Under the pieces are notes generated by a model. It saw nothing but the letters and a program-made list of their open reading frames with translations. It did no database searches and was not told the DNA's origin. The translations under genes were made by a program, and so were the position numbers. A stretch of 64,000 nucleotides of DNA from Rutidosis leptorrhynchoides. Lineage: Eukaryota; Streptophyta; Magnoliopsida; Asterales; Asteraceae. The stretch covers positions 193,661,001 through 193,725,000 of the forward strand of contig NC_092337.1 in assembly GCF_046630445.1 (NCBI RefSeq), read 5' to 3'. This document shows, piece by piece, positions 36,363 to 49,346 of this stretch. Numbering within the stretch: position 1 is the stretch's first letter; each line of letters starts with the position of its first letter.

Positions 36363-37868
36363 ACAATTTAGCTTAAAAGCCGGAAGCGCAACGCTAATTA
36401 AAAAAAAAGATTTTTAGTTTACTTTTATTAAAATTCGTTTTTATAAAAATACGTTTTAAATATTCGAAAATATAAAAAGAAAAACAAAAATATAAGTATT
36501 TTTAAGATTTTGTTAAATATTTAAGTTTTATAAAGTTTCTTTATTTTTATATAAGTTTTATTTAAGTATTTTGTTTTTATTTAAAACATACATAAAACAT
36601 AAAAAAAACCGAAAAAAAAAATTTAATATATATAAATCTATTTTTAAGATATTTTTAAAATTATAAAGTAGTTCTATTTTTATTTAAGTTTTTAAAATAT
36701 AAGCTTTTTATTATATAAATATTTTGATATAAACAGAAAATATAAAAACAGAAAATATAAAATAAAAAAATAAAAAAAAGTCAAATTTCAAAACTGTACC
36801 AGAGTTGAATTTTGGAACCCCGCGACTCACGGGGTTTGCTGCTTGGAATACCGCAACTCGCGGAGACACTCTGACACACGTGACAGAACCTTAATTTCAC
36901 ATTAATTACGGATTTTATTATTATTATTATTAATAAACCCTAATTAGTTTAATTATTATAATTAGTTTAAGTTTTTTTTAATTAAATTGTATTTTAAATT
37001 TTAATTAGTTTTATTATATGTAAAATTAATAGTTTTAATAAATAAATAATATAAAAATAATATTTCTATAAAAATTGTACTTTTTACAACTTTTTGGATA
37101 TTTTTATATTTTGTCCCTTTTTAATCGTTTTAGCGTAATATTTAGCTCATATTTAGTTTTAAACTTAGTTTTTGCCATAGTTATTTTTACTTCTAGATTT
37201 TTAGGCTTTGCCGTAGAATTCCTTAAGTGCTTTTTCTTTAGACTAAGATTTAGGTACTTTAGAATTTTGCGATGCCTTTTTAAGTTTTAGTTTATTTTTA
37301 AGTTATTTCCATTTGGGATTTAGTTTTTCCTGTAAGCTTTAATATTTTTAGACGACTTTTTCCTATGTATCAATTATCATTCCAATTAGTAATCTCAATT
37401 TGCGATTATAATTTTAAGTTAGTTGTAGTAATAAGGTTAGGTTAGTCAAGTGTTTTTAAGTTTTATAAGTTTCTTTTATTTTTCCGTCACCTTTTATTTT
37501 TCAACTATTTTTCTTTTTCGACCTTTTTCCGACGAACTCTTTTTCTTTCTTATTTCTCGCTATTCTAGTTTTAGGACATAGATTTTTATTCTACTTCTTA
37601 TCTAAATTTCTTAAAATTACGAAAATTTATTTTAAGTGGTTAAATTAATAGACATCAAAATTTTCTGGTTCGTAGTAATAGTTGGATTTGTACGTGGACC
37701 GGGTTATTGGAGCCAAACAGTCCTTAATTATATTGAGACCAAAAGAATCCTGCCCCTCTGCTGCATCTTTTGGCTATTCGAAACGTGGGCAAAATCAGAA
37801 AAGTCTATTGATTGGATAACTTATTATAATTTTTCTTTCCTTTTAAAAACTAATAGGATATTCAGTGA
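36363..37868 (+). other. Leader of element B
   Basis: Non-coding, very AT-rich, diverged from A in its first kilobase but almost identical from about 37610 on. GC-word pair at 36816-36866: CCGCGACTCACGG (36820) and CCGCAACTCGCGG (36851), 31 bp apart, each with one CpG-decay-type change. The first sits in a 21-nt inverted repeat with one mismatch. Confidence 0.65.
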
Positions 37869-40800
37869 ATGCACCGAGCAAGACGTTCACCACCTTTTGT
37901 ACGTTCACCACCTGTAACTAGATCAAGACATTTAGCAAATATTACCACCGTTGATTTTTCTTTAGAATCGTCATCCAGTCGACCAAGTACTCCAGTTCAA
38001 ATTTCCGATAATCCATTTTTTGAACCCGACCTCACAATTGAGAATCCGGAGAATATTCAGGAACGATTCGTAGATCCTGAACCATTAAATTTTCCTCCGG
38101 AACCACCAATCATTCAAACAGAGATTGTTGAGGAACGAACCATTAAATCAGAATCCTCTAGTGATTCCGATTCAACAAATTCAATTATGGAGAATCTGGA
38201 ACATTTAAGTATGGAAGACCGAATGAGAGCTAAACGCACTGGCCAAGGTAACGCAATTACTCATCCAGACATTAATGCGCCAGATTATGAAATCAAAGGA
38301 CAAATTCTACACATGGTGACTAATCAATGCCAATTAAGTGGTGCGCCGAAGGAAGATCCAAATGAACATCTACGTACCTTTAACAGGATCTGTACACTAT
38401 TTAAAATCCGAGAAGTTGAGGATGAACAGATATATCTCATGTTATTTCCCTGGACTTTAAAGGGAGAAGCCAAAGATTGGTTGGAATCGTTACCTGAAGG
38501 GGCGATTGATACATGGGATGTTTTAGTTGAAAAATTTCTTAAACAATTCTTTCCTGCATCTAAAGCCGTAAGACTTCAAGGAGAAATTGTTACGTTCACA
38601 CAGAAACCAAATGAAACTCTATATGAGGCGGGGACAAGATTTGGAAAGTTGTTAAGAGGATGTCCGTAACATGGTTTAGACACCTGTCAAATAGTACAAA
38701 TATTCTACCAAGGATGCGACATCACTACAAGGAAAGACATAGATATAGCAGCTGGTGGTTCTATTATGAAGAAAACCGAAACTGATGCTTACAAAATTAT
38801 TGATAACACTGCTTCCCACTCACATGAGTGGCACCAAGAAAAAGATATCGTTAGATCATCTAAAGCAGCTAGAGCCGATTCTAGCCATGACTTAGATTCC
38901 ATTTCCGCAAAGATAGATGCTGTCGAGAGACGAATGGAAAAGATGACTAAAGATATTCACTCAATAAGAATTAGTTGTGAGCAGTGTGGAGGACCACATT
39001 TGACAAAAGATTGTCTCAGTATTGAATTAACAATGGAACAAAGAGAGAATATTTCATACATAAAACAAAGACCTGGAAATAATTATCAGAATAATTATCA
39101 ACCGCCAAGGCAGATTTACAATCAAAACCAGAATTATAACCGAAATATTCCATACAACAACCAACAAGGTCCTAGCAATCAACAAGTATCCAATAATAAT
39201 TACAATCAGCAAAGACCTAATTTTCAAAACAAACCACCACAACAAACCGATGATAAAAAGCCAAATTTAGAAGATATGATGACAAAGCTAGTTGAAACTC
39301 AAACGCAGTTTTTCACATCTCAGAAACAAACTATTGAACAAAATGCTCAAGCATTTAGAAATCAACAAGCTTCTATTCAAAATCTGAAACAAGAAGTAAG
39401 TAACCTAGCAAGGTTAATAGGTGAAAGAAAACCGGGAAGTTTACCTAGTGATACAAACGCTAACCCCCGGAATGAAACAGCTAAAGCCATTACCACAATA
39501 AGTGGTACAACACTTAAACCACCTGAAATACCTGTAACTTCTGATGAAGCTATTCATACTCCACAAGAACCACAACCTGATCAAGATAAGGAAAAAGAAC
39601 CTGTAGTTGAGAAGGTTAATGAAGATAACACAGTTAAGGCTAAACCTTATGTTAAACCATACCAACCACCACTTCCTTACCCGAGTAAAATGAAGAAAGA
39701 GAAACTTGAAGCCGAGCAATCCAAATTCTTGGATATGTTTAAACAGATAAATGTAAATCTTCCTTTCATTGATGTGATTTCAGGAATGCCTAGATATGCT
39801 AAATTCTTGAAAGATCTAATCTCAAATAGAAAGAAAATGGAAGAACTCTCAGCTGTTACCATGAATGCTAATTGTTCAGCAGTGCTGTTGAATAAGATAC
39901 CAGAAAAATTATCTGATCCAGGAAGTTTCACAATTCCATATTTTCTGGGTAGTCTTAGTTCAATAGAAGCATTGGCAGACTTAGGTGCTAGTATAAATCT
40001 AATGCCATATTCATTATACGCTAAACTAGACCTTGGAGAATTGAAACCAACCAGAATAAGCATACAACTAGCCGATAGATCAATAAAATATCCTAGAGGG
40101 ATAATGGAGAACATGCTAGTTAAAGTTGGTACTTTAGTATTTCCAGTAGATTTTGTTGTTCTGGACATGGAAGAAGATTCTCAAGTTCCTCTCATATTAG
40201 GAAGACCATTCTTAAACACGGCTAAAGAAATGATAGACGTGTTCGGTAAGAAATTGACCCTAAGTATAGAGGACGAGAGTGTTACCTTTTCAGTTGATAG
40301 AGCAATACAACAACCGCAATCTGCAGATGATACATGTTATTATATTCATACTATAGAAGCACATGCAGAATTATTAGAAGAATTTCCAGAATTACAAGGA
40401 ACAGGAGAATGTTCTTTAGGAGATGGAACAGAACAAATTGATGAAGCTAAAATGTTAGCTACACTTATAGCTAATGGATATGAACCAACAACAGAAGAAA
40501 TTCAAATGCTAAAAGAAGAAGACAGATATCGATACAAATCATCGATAGAAGAACCTCCGAAATTAGAGTTAAAGCCACTTCCAAACCATTTGGAATACGC
40601 TTATTTACATGGTGAATCTGAATTACCTGTAATAATATCGTCTTCTCTTACTGAAAATGAGAAATCACAACTCATTTCTGTGTTAAAAGCTCATAAACCA
40701 GCCATTGCATGGAAGATTCATGATATTAAAGAAATAAGTCCTTCGTATTGCACACATAAAATCCTTATGGAAGAAGGTCATAAAACGTATGTGCAACGCC

Positions 40801-43472
40801 AACGAAGACTAAATCCTAATATGCAAGATGTAGTTAAGAAAGAGATTATTAAACTGCTAGATGCAGGTCTAATTTATCCAATCTCTGATAGTCCATGGGT
40901 AAGCCCAGTTCAATGCGTGCCTAAGAAGGGTGGCATGACTGTCATTACAAATGAAAAAAATGAGCTTATTCCTACTAGAACCGTAACAGGATGGCGTGTG
41001 TGTATTGATTATAGAAAATTAAATGACGCCACCAGAAAAGATCACTTTCCCTTACCTTTCATTGATCAAATGTTGGAAAGATTAGCCGGAAATAGTTACT
41101 ACTGTTTTCTAGATGGATTTTCCGGATATTTTCAAATTCCAATAGCACCCGAGGACCAAGAGAAAACCACATTCACGTGCCCTTATGGTACTTTTGCTTA
41201 CAAACGCATGCCATTTGGACTTTGCAACGCCCCGGCAACCTTTCAAAGGTGTATGATGGCGATTTTTCACGACATGATAGAAGAATGCATGGAAGTTTTC
41301 ATGGATGACTTTTCAGTCTTCGGTGATACATTTGAATCATGTCTAGTTAATCTGGAACGAATGCTTATTAGATGCGAACAATCAAATCTAGTACTTAATT
41401 GGGAGAAATGCCATTACATGGTTAAAGAAGGCATCGTTCTTGGTCATAAAATTTCAAAAGAAGGAATTGAAGTGGATAGAGCTAAAGTAGATGTAATTGC
41501 TAAACTTCTACATCCCACCAATGTTAGAGGAGTTAGGAGTTTTCCAGGGCATGCCGGTTTTTACCGACGTTTCATAAAAGATTTTTCTAAAATTGCCACT
41601 CCTATGAATAAACTCCCAGAAAAGGATGCTCCATTCATCTTTTCAGATGAGTGTATCAAATCTTTTAATATTCTTAAAGAGAAACTCACTAATGCACCGA
41701 TCATGATAACACCAAATTGGAATCTACCATTTGAACTAATGTGCGATGCAAGTGATTTTGCAATGGGAGCCGTTTTAGGACAAAGGATTGAAAAACGATT
41801 TCAACCTATATATTATGCTAGTAAGACGTTACAAGGAGCACAAACGAACTATACAACTACTGAAAAAGAACTCCTTGCTATTGTCTTTGCTTTTGACAAA
41901 TTTCGATCATATCTCGTTCTAGCAAAAACGGTGGTCTATACCGACCATTCTGCTCTTAGATACCTATTTTCAAAACAAGATGCTAAACCAAGATTAATCC
42001 GTTGGATCTTACTCTTACAAGAGTTTGATATTGAAATCCGAGATAAAAGAGGAGCAGAAAATCTCGCCGCTGATCATCTTTCTCGTCTTGAAAATCCCGA
42101 ATTAGAAGTTCTAAATGAATCGGCCATACAAGACAACTTTCCTGATGAATATCTATTGAAGATAGATTATAAAGAAATACCATGGTTTGCAGACTATGCA
42201 AACTACTTAGTTTGTGGATTCCTTGAAAAAGGATTATCGTACCAAAGACGAAAGAAATTCTTCAGTGATATAAAACACTATTTTTGGGAAGATCCACATC
42301 TGTTTAAAAGTTGTCCTGATGGAATAATACGCTGATGTGTATTTGGAGATGAAGCTAGTAAAATATTAAACCATTGTCACACAGGACCAACAGGAGGGCA
42401 TTATGGGCCTCAACTAACAGCAAGAAAAGTTTATGATGCTGGATTCTATTGGCCTACAATTTACAAAGACGCACACCTTCTTTGCAAATCCTGTGATGCT
42501 TGTCAAAGGGCCGGAAAAATAAGTCAGCGTGATGAAATGCCACAAAATGTCATCCAAGTATGTGAAGTATTTGACATTTGGGGTATTGACTTTATGGGTC
42601 CATTTCCAAAATCTCATAATAATCTATATATACTCGTAGCCATTGATTATGTATCTAAATGGGCGGAAGCACAAGCTCTCCCAACTAACGATGCACGAGT
42701 TGTAGTCAACTTTTTAAAACGTCTTTTTGCAAGGTTTGGAACACCGAAAGCTTTAATAAGTGATCGGGGTACTCATTTTTGTAATAATCAACTTGTGAAA
42801 GTTCTTAAAAGATATGGAGTAACTCATAAAATCTCCACCGCATATCATCCACAAACAAGTGGACAAGTTGAAAATACAAACCGAGCTTTAAAACGTATTC
42901 TAGAGAAAACCGTAGGATCAAATCCGAAGGAATGGTCCATTAAATTGGAGGATGCACTCTGGGCTTTTAGAAGAGCCTACAAAACTCCAATTGGAACCAC
43001 ACCTTTTAGACTTGTTTATGGAAAAGCATGTCATCTTATAGTAGAAATTGAACACAAAGCATTTTGGGCTTTGAAGACATGTAATCTTGATTTACATGAA
43101 GCCGGACGTCTACGATTAAGTCAACTAAACGAATTAGAAGAATTAAGACATGAAGCATACGAAAATTCGTTAATCTATAAAGAAAGAACGAAGAAATGGC
43201 ATGATAAAAGAATCAGAAGTTCAAAAGAATTTAAAGAAGGAGACAGAGTTCTTCTTTTCAATTCACGATTCAAGCTATTTCCTGGAAAATTGAAATCAAG
43301 ATGGTCTGGCCCATTCATAGTCAAAAGAGTTTTCCCATACGGAATAGTAGAATTGATAAATTCAAATGGGATTGAATTTAAAGTTAATGGTCACAGAGTT
43401 AAACATTACATACATGGTCCGATGGAAGTCGACAACGAAGTTAATATCAATTTCGACACCACAACTAACTAA
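37869..43472 (+). pseudogene. gag-pol of element B, two stops
   Basis: A single 1868-codon frame with no gag/pol boundary stop. In-frame stops: 38667-38669 (TAA; A has CAA) and 42333-42335 (TGA; A has CGA). Gag core is about codons 125-270. The zinc knuckle [13 protein letters not shown] is intact at about 370-382. Protease [13 protein letters not shown] is at about 703. RT has FMDD at about 1144-1147. RNase H has [13 protein letters not shown] and [11 protein letters not shown] and ends with ADHLSRLE. Integrase has a zinc site ([12 protein letters not shown]...CKSCDAC) and catalytic D at codons 1574 and 1632 and E at 1668, 35 residues apart. The product would make particles, copy the RNA and integrate. 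All catalytic residues seen are intact; only the stops block it. Confidence 0.95.
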
Positions 43473-43636
43473 GTGTGGGGAGAATCAAGTCTTTAAAGGA
43501 TAATATGTATTTCTGTTAGAGTTAGATTGTCTGTTTTCGTGTAGTTCTCGAAAATGGAAACCGAATGGTCTTTCCCTAGCAGACCCTAAAGAACTAGTCT
43601 TCTCCCCCCATTCTGAATTTTTATTTTTTTTAGGAA

Positions 43637-44053
43637 ATGAAGACTGCCTGTGAACTAAACCATGGTCTAATGCTACACGCTTTGATCACTAAATGTAATA
43701 ATGACACACTACCGAGTGAAATAGTATCAGTAATCAGAGAAAGATTGGACGGAGTTAGAAAAGAATCTAGATGCGAAGATAATAAGTTACAATTTGGTAA
43801 AGGAAAATCAAAATCCGCAGCGAAAAGAAGAGCACGACACCTAGAAAGATGTCACAAATGCGGAAAATGGTCACATAGAGGTAAATGTTCAAATAATCAA
43901 ACCTATTCAAATACCGAATTTGTTACTTTATGCAGAGACGGACCGTTCATATGTTTAGAAGAAAAGACACTGAATGCTTGAGGTTACGCCTATGTAGCTA
44001 TGGAAAACCAATTAAACCGACTATCTTATGAATGGGATAGATCATATAACTAA
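43637..44053 (+). pseudogene. Zinc-knuckle accessory ORF of element B
   Basis: Copy of the 138-codon ORF at 53466-53882 in A, cut by TGA at 43979-43981 where A has CGA; the frame then continues to a TAA at 44051-44053. It keeps the basic stretch GKSKSAAKRRARHLER and the CHKCGKWSHRGKC knuckle. It lies 164 bp after gag-pol, ahead of a donor-like CAG-GTATGT (44067-44075). Confidence 0.7.
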
Positions 44054-45244
44054 AAAATTTATTTCACAGGTATGTTTGTACAGTTTTTATTATTTTTATT
44101 TTTAACCTTTTGATAATAAACGCTAATTTGTTCGCTATAAAGTATTAAATTGGTATTGAATAAAATTAGGTTTGGCGACCGAAATTATTGATATCATTCA
44201 AAAATTTATTACATCACTGCGAAATTTAACGTTTATTCTTAAGGTATAAATATCTTTAAACAATCAACCCAAAATATTTCAAAAATTCGTCATGAGTTAA
44301 ATTAGGTCTTGGAACCGAAATTACTTTACCGAAAAGAGGGGCGCATATTTTTGATAATATTTGATTGATTAAAGTGGGATAAAAAGCCAAAAAGATTTTT
44401 AATTTTATTTTTACCATGTTTTTAAAATTAATATTTAAATCTTAAATTAATATTGTAAACTTTGTAAAAACAATATTTTTAAAATTGTAAATATTTGAAA
44501 AATTAATATAAGTTTGGTGTGAATTTATAATATGAATTTTTAAATTAAGTTTGGTGTGAATTTTTAATTTTTAAAATATGAATTTTTAATTTTATGCATT
44601 TCAAATTTTAAAGTTTGGTGTGAATTTTTAATATTAATTTTGAATTTTATATTTAAGTTGTGTGAATTTAAAAACAAAAATTTACTTTATCTCATTAAGT
44701 TAAAAATATGATTTTTAAAATTCGTCGTGAGTTGAAGACTAGGTCTTTGAACCGAAATTGCTTTACCCGAGGGAGGGACGAGAACTTTTATTATCATTAT
44801 TTTTAATCTTATTGAATTAAAGTATGCCAAAAACATTAAAAAAACCAAAAATCTTAGCTTTTAAAACAATAGCTACAAAAAGACAAATTTTAAAATTTTG
44901 TCGAGGAACGGACTAGGACATCGATCCGAAACGACCTCGTCCTAAATAACAAGGGAAACAAAATTTTAAAATTAATTACTGAACTGTTTTAATTAATATA
45001 AGATGTTATAAAAAATAAAAAACAAAAAAAAAACAAACTCCGCGACTCGCGGAGTTTGGAGGTTTAAACCCCGCGACTCGCGGAGGATGAAAAATCCAGA
45101 AAAAAATATATACTGATCGAATTGATCAGTCCCAACCCACAACACAGGAAAAAAAAACTGCGAAAATAAAGCCGCAAAAACCCGCAAAAACACCCCCAAA
45201 ATTACAATTTTTAACCGGTAATCATCAAATCTTTTACTAAAATC
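44054..45244 (+). other. Non-coding spacer of element B before the ATHILA ORF
   Basis: Low-GC sequence with repeated modules: GTTTGGTGTGAATTT several times between 44510 and 44660, and GGTCTTGGAACCGAAATTACTTTACC (quoted in part as ACCGAAATTACTTTACC) near 44320 with a relative near 44750. A GC-word pair lies at 45034-45086, then a TATA-like TATATA at 45107-45112. Confidence 0.55.
45034..45086. repeat. GC-word pair upstream of the ATHILA ORF, B
   Basis: The first word is the centre of a 25-nt inverted repeat with one central base (45034-45058). The second is CCGCGACTCGCGG at 45071-45083. Cores 31 bp apart. They lie 160-205 bp before the ATG at 45245. Confidence 0.93.
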
Positions 45245-47269
45245 ATGTCGAGAAGGATGCTATCAAGGAATTACTCAAGAAAAACGGTAAATTTCTACAC
45301 CTAAACACCATTTAATCCGAAAATTAGTGTTCTTGAGCAATTTTTTCCCCAATTTTATTTTGATGCTTTTTAGTGTAATTATGCTTAAATTGTTTATGTA
45401 TTATGCTTGTATAACCTAGATTGATGCTATTTAACATTATTAGAAGCCTTAAACTTCAAATTTTGAGTAATCTAGGGTTTGTGTTCTTGAGCAAATTTGG
45501 GGCTTTTTGATATAAACAGGTTATGGCCGATTTTTGTCATGAATTGTTGCTAAATTAAGTAGTGTAACATGTTTAGGTAGTTAAATGATCCAAACTTTGA
45601 GCCTAAACATGATTTTGAGAATTAAAGTGGACTTTTTCAAGTCTAAAATTCATGAACTTGATTTTTGAGAGATAATGCCATTTGAAACTTGTTTAATTGC
45701 TAGTAATGATTATTTTGACATGTTATTTGAGTTGAATGCTTATGAACTTGGCGAACATTTTCGTATATGCTTATTTGAAAAAGTGTAGATTTGATAAAAA
45801 TGTGAAAATGAGCTTAAGTTTGATATAAATTGATCATGTCATTGTAATTATTTTGATTGATGATTTTGCTGACACTAATGCATATTTAGATGCACAAAAT
45901 TTGTGTTTAATGTGTTTTGCAGACTGAAAGGGGTCAATCTTCATCCCAAGCTCGCAATGCTCCTGCTGAGAATGCGGAACAACAGGAGGTAGATAACTAC
46001 TACAAGCAAGATATACCTCATCCAGTCATGACATTTTCTGATATGCACTTGGAAGATTTGCACCCGAACCTGAGATTTGACAGACTTTGGATAGATTATC
46101 CAAAATACCAAAGGGGTTAGCATACTCTTCATTCTAAAGTTGTTGAGGTACCTAGGGTCATAGAATGGGGACCATTAGAAGCTGTAGAATTGGACGGGCC
46201 AATTAGGGAATTACTTGCACAGAGGTATGGTAATTCTACTTTTAATGACTGGGTACGTTTATTCACCATGCGTAGACCTGTATATAAAGTATGGTGTGAA
46301 GAATTGTTGTGTAGTATAGAATTAAATGATCGGGTAGCTAGTTTAACCGATCGATCTTTTATTAGATTTTTGTTAGGAGGTTCGATGCGCCACATGTCTT
46401 TACTAGACATGGCTCAGGCTTTACGTATATATACGCCTGAGGAGTTAGCATCTGCCGATTGTAGAGGGTTGATACTAAATGGTAGAAAGATAGATGAAAA
46501 TTTTGATACACATGGTGTATGGAGTCAAATGACAAGCCATCACCGATTCAAAGGGGGAAATTACTCTTATTTGGATATAGATAGAGCTGAATTAAGAGTG
46601 ATTCATAGGTTTTTAGCTAATTCGATTACACAAAGAGGTAAGAACAAGGAAAAGGTAAATGAACAGGATTTGTTTTACCATATGTGTATTCGAGACCCAC
46701 AAAGCGCTATAAGTATACCTTATTGTGTGGGTTATTATTTATCAGCTATGGTTAGAGGGATGAGACCGCATAGCATAATAGGAGGTGGTATTTTTATTAC
46801 TTTGATTGCTGAATATCTCGGTGTGGATATAAGTCGGGGGGGATTATTAGTCGAAGAACCAGAACCCCGCGATACAATAGGTTTAAATGTATACCATGGT
46901 GCGAAAGTTTTGAAGAGGCGAAATAACGCCGCAGTACAATACCATGGAAGACATCCACAGGTTGAGAGAAACCAACAGCAAGGTAATGTAGGAGGGGGAA
47001 ATGAAATGCAATAAATGCAAAGGTTTATAGCTTCACAGGAGTACGAAAATGCTAGACATAGAGCATTTGAAGATTGGCAAGTTCATCAAAACCAAATCAT
47101 AGCTCATTGTCAACATATAGGTAGAAACTATATTCCTACTCCAAAACCCATATTCCCTCCCTGGTCTATAGAGATGCAACCACCGTATCCTACGTATAAC
47201 CCTGCCGAAGCATTTTATAGCACCTATGGTTATGCATGGAACCCCTATTGGTATCAGTATCATCCCTAG
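45245..47269 (+). pseudogene. Spliced ATHILA-ORF1-type gene of element B (broken)
   Basis: Exon 1 is 45245-45286 (ATG, 14 codons, MSRRMLSRNYSRKT), then a GT...TTTTGCAG intron 45287-45922 (636 bp, phase 0), then exon 2 from 45923. In-frame stops are at 46118-46120 (TAG) and 47012-47014 (TAA after ATG CAA; probably CAA to TAA), and the frame closes at 47267-47269. The body is homologous to 55752-57266 in A (RFLLGGSMRHMSLLDMAQAL, HRFLANSITQRGKNKEK, GGGIFITLIAEYLGV). The family is the ATHILA ORF-1 type protein of unknown function found 3' of integrase in Athila elements. No signal peptide or transmembrane segment is visible, so an envelope role is not supported. Confidence 0.8.
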
Positions 47270-49346
47270 TCTACTTAGTTTTATTTATTTTGTAATTTGT
47301 AATGTTGATACGTTTAATACTTATGTTAATATTGTAATAGTTTTTATAATTTTCTAACTTTTATTCTTAGATTTTAATAATTTTTGAATGTGGGGTAATA
47401 TACCAAACTTCAAAAATATGTATATATGATTGCAGTTTATCTTATGTACACAACAGGGTAAAACAACGCATTTTCAAAGACTGGCATTAAATTCAGCAAA
47501 AGCAACTAATTTTGACGACAAGATGCAAAATATATGTGAAATAACAACAAGACGGAATGAACAAATGATGTGCACCATTTATCATTCAGCAAACAAACGC
47601 CAATATGTTTGGAAACTTTGGTAAAATTTAATCATTTTCACACAAATCACCCTCAATAATTTAAATTGTTACTGATTTCTTGCAAATGAGGGCATTGCAA
47701 GATCTTAAGTGTGGGAAGGGGTTAAATTCTTTCGGATTTTAAAATTTTTATCTTAAACACTGGGTTACCATTAAAAATACTAGTAAAGCAGTAGTTGTAT
47801 TAGAATCTAGTGCTCTCTGATAATAAAGAACAGCCCTAGTCTTATATACTGACTACCCAATTCTAGTAAAAATTTTTAAAATTTTCAATTAAATGAACTC
47901 AAAATCATGTTTATACATATTTATGAACGTTAAAACTAGGTTTTAACACCGAAATTATTGTTACCCCAGAAAAGACATAAATTGAGAAACAAACCAAAAT
48001 GTTAAAATTCATTTAAAATGGAATAGAGGACGATAAAAAGGAAAATAAAAGCCAAGTGTGGGAAAATTTACCAAGTTATCTTAAACATATGTCACATATA
48101 TCTGTAACAAATAACTGAAAATACTTTTGCTTTGGACTAAACTAAACTGTTTTACCCGATGAAAGAAAAGAAGAGATGGATCTACACGATGAATCAATTC
48201 CATCATTAAAAGGAAGTAAAGTCTTCCGAAAAAGACACGCGCTTCTTGATTTAGGTCAGGAAGTTGTCGTCCAGACCAGCTGTAGGTTGACGAAAAATCT
48301 AGAAAAGTCATCACTAAAATTAGCAGGAAATCCACGGACCTCAGCATTAAACAGGGTCGCCAAGTGGTTAGATTTATCCTAACCATGAGAAGGATTTATC
48401 TCGTAAAATGGGGGGCACCATGAAAATTAGCTGGATAAGACTAATGAATCAGATCTCCAGAAAGGATAATCTCCTTAAAAGATCAAAAATCAGCTTTTAA
48501 GCCTGATATTACTCAATCCTTGAGATTGACCTTAAAGATTGAAAATTACAAACTCATGGAATTCAATGATATCTAAACTCGAGCTTGAACGAGAAAAATA
48601 TTTTGATCAAAATTACAAACCGATTTGTTTTCTGAAAACCCTATTTTCAATGCGTTCATTACCATTGAACGTAAAATCCTAGGAATTCAACTGGAATTCA
48701 TTAGGTCACCTGAACCAAATCGGGTGTCAACCGTAAGAACGGTGGTTGCATAGCATGGTCAAAGACAGGACCTTGTGCCAGACCGAAAAATTATAAGGAT
48801 GAGCTTTACTATTGCTCCTACCAAGGATAGTAATTGCGTCTGACAGGTTATAGACCATAATTAAAAGCATGTCAGGGGACATTGCCTTAACAGTTGCTTG
48901 TTCAACGCTTTCCTTTACAACCGGACGGTAGTTTACCGAAAGGTAATATACGGGACAAGTAAAATGGACGTGTTGCTTTCCAAATACAAGGTTAGCAAGT
49001 GGGTGACACAAAACCATAAGTTTTGAGCTAAAATTTTCAAATCTGAAACCCACCAAACCCACAAAAATATTTTGCAAACACCGGTGAAGGGTTATTCCGG
49101 AAAACTTATCTAGGGTAAAAACTAGATTTAATTTTCAAAAGATCAAATGTTTTCATAAAGATCCAATTTCCTTAATGGATCTAAATTTTTATAGTCATGT
49201 GGGACTGTAAACCATATCGTTACTACCATTGTTTATACCGCCGTATAGAAATCACTGATGTACAAAGTGTGAAGAATAAAGAAGTGATTCTAGTATTTCA
49301 AGACGATATTGCTAGAGGACAAGCAACGCTCAAGTGTGGGAATATT
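47270..49346 (+). other. 3' UTR and polypurine tract of element B
   Basis: Two kilobases conserved with 57267-59381 of A. It contains AAGTGTGGG at 47707, 48054 and 49332; the last (AAGTGTGGGAATATT) directly precedes the 3' LTR and is the functional polypurine tract. A conserved hairpin CCGT-AAGA-ACGG lies at about 48731-48742. Small frames here show no sign of coding selection. Confidence 0.7.

Noticed and set aside
48176..48382. 68-codon plus-strand frame conserved in both 3' UTRs (58211-58417)
   Set aside because: Most base differences between the copies change the amino acid, so there is no sign of coding selection.
48727..49077. Minus-strand frame of 116 codons in the 3' UTR of B (58792-59112 in A)
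   Set aside because: Antisense to a conserved non-coding block; the lengths and ends differ between copies.
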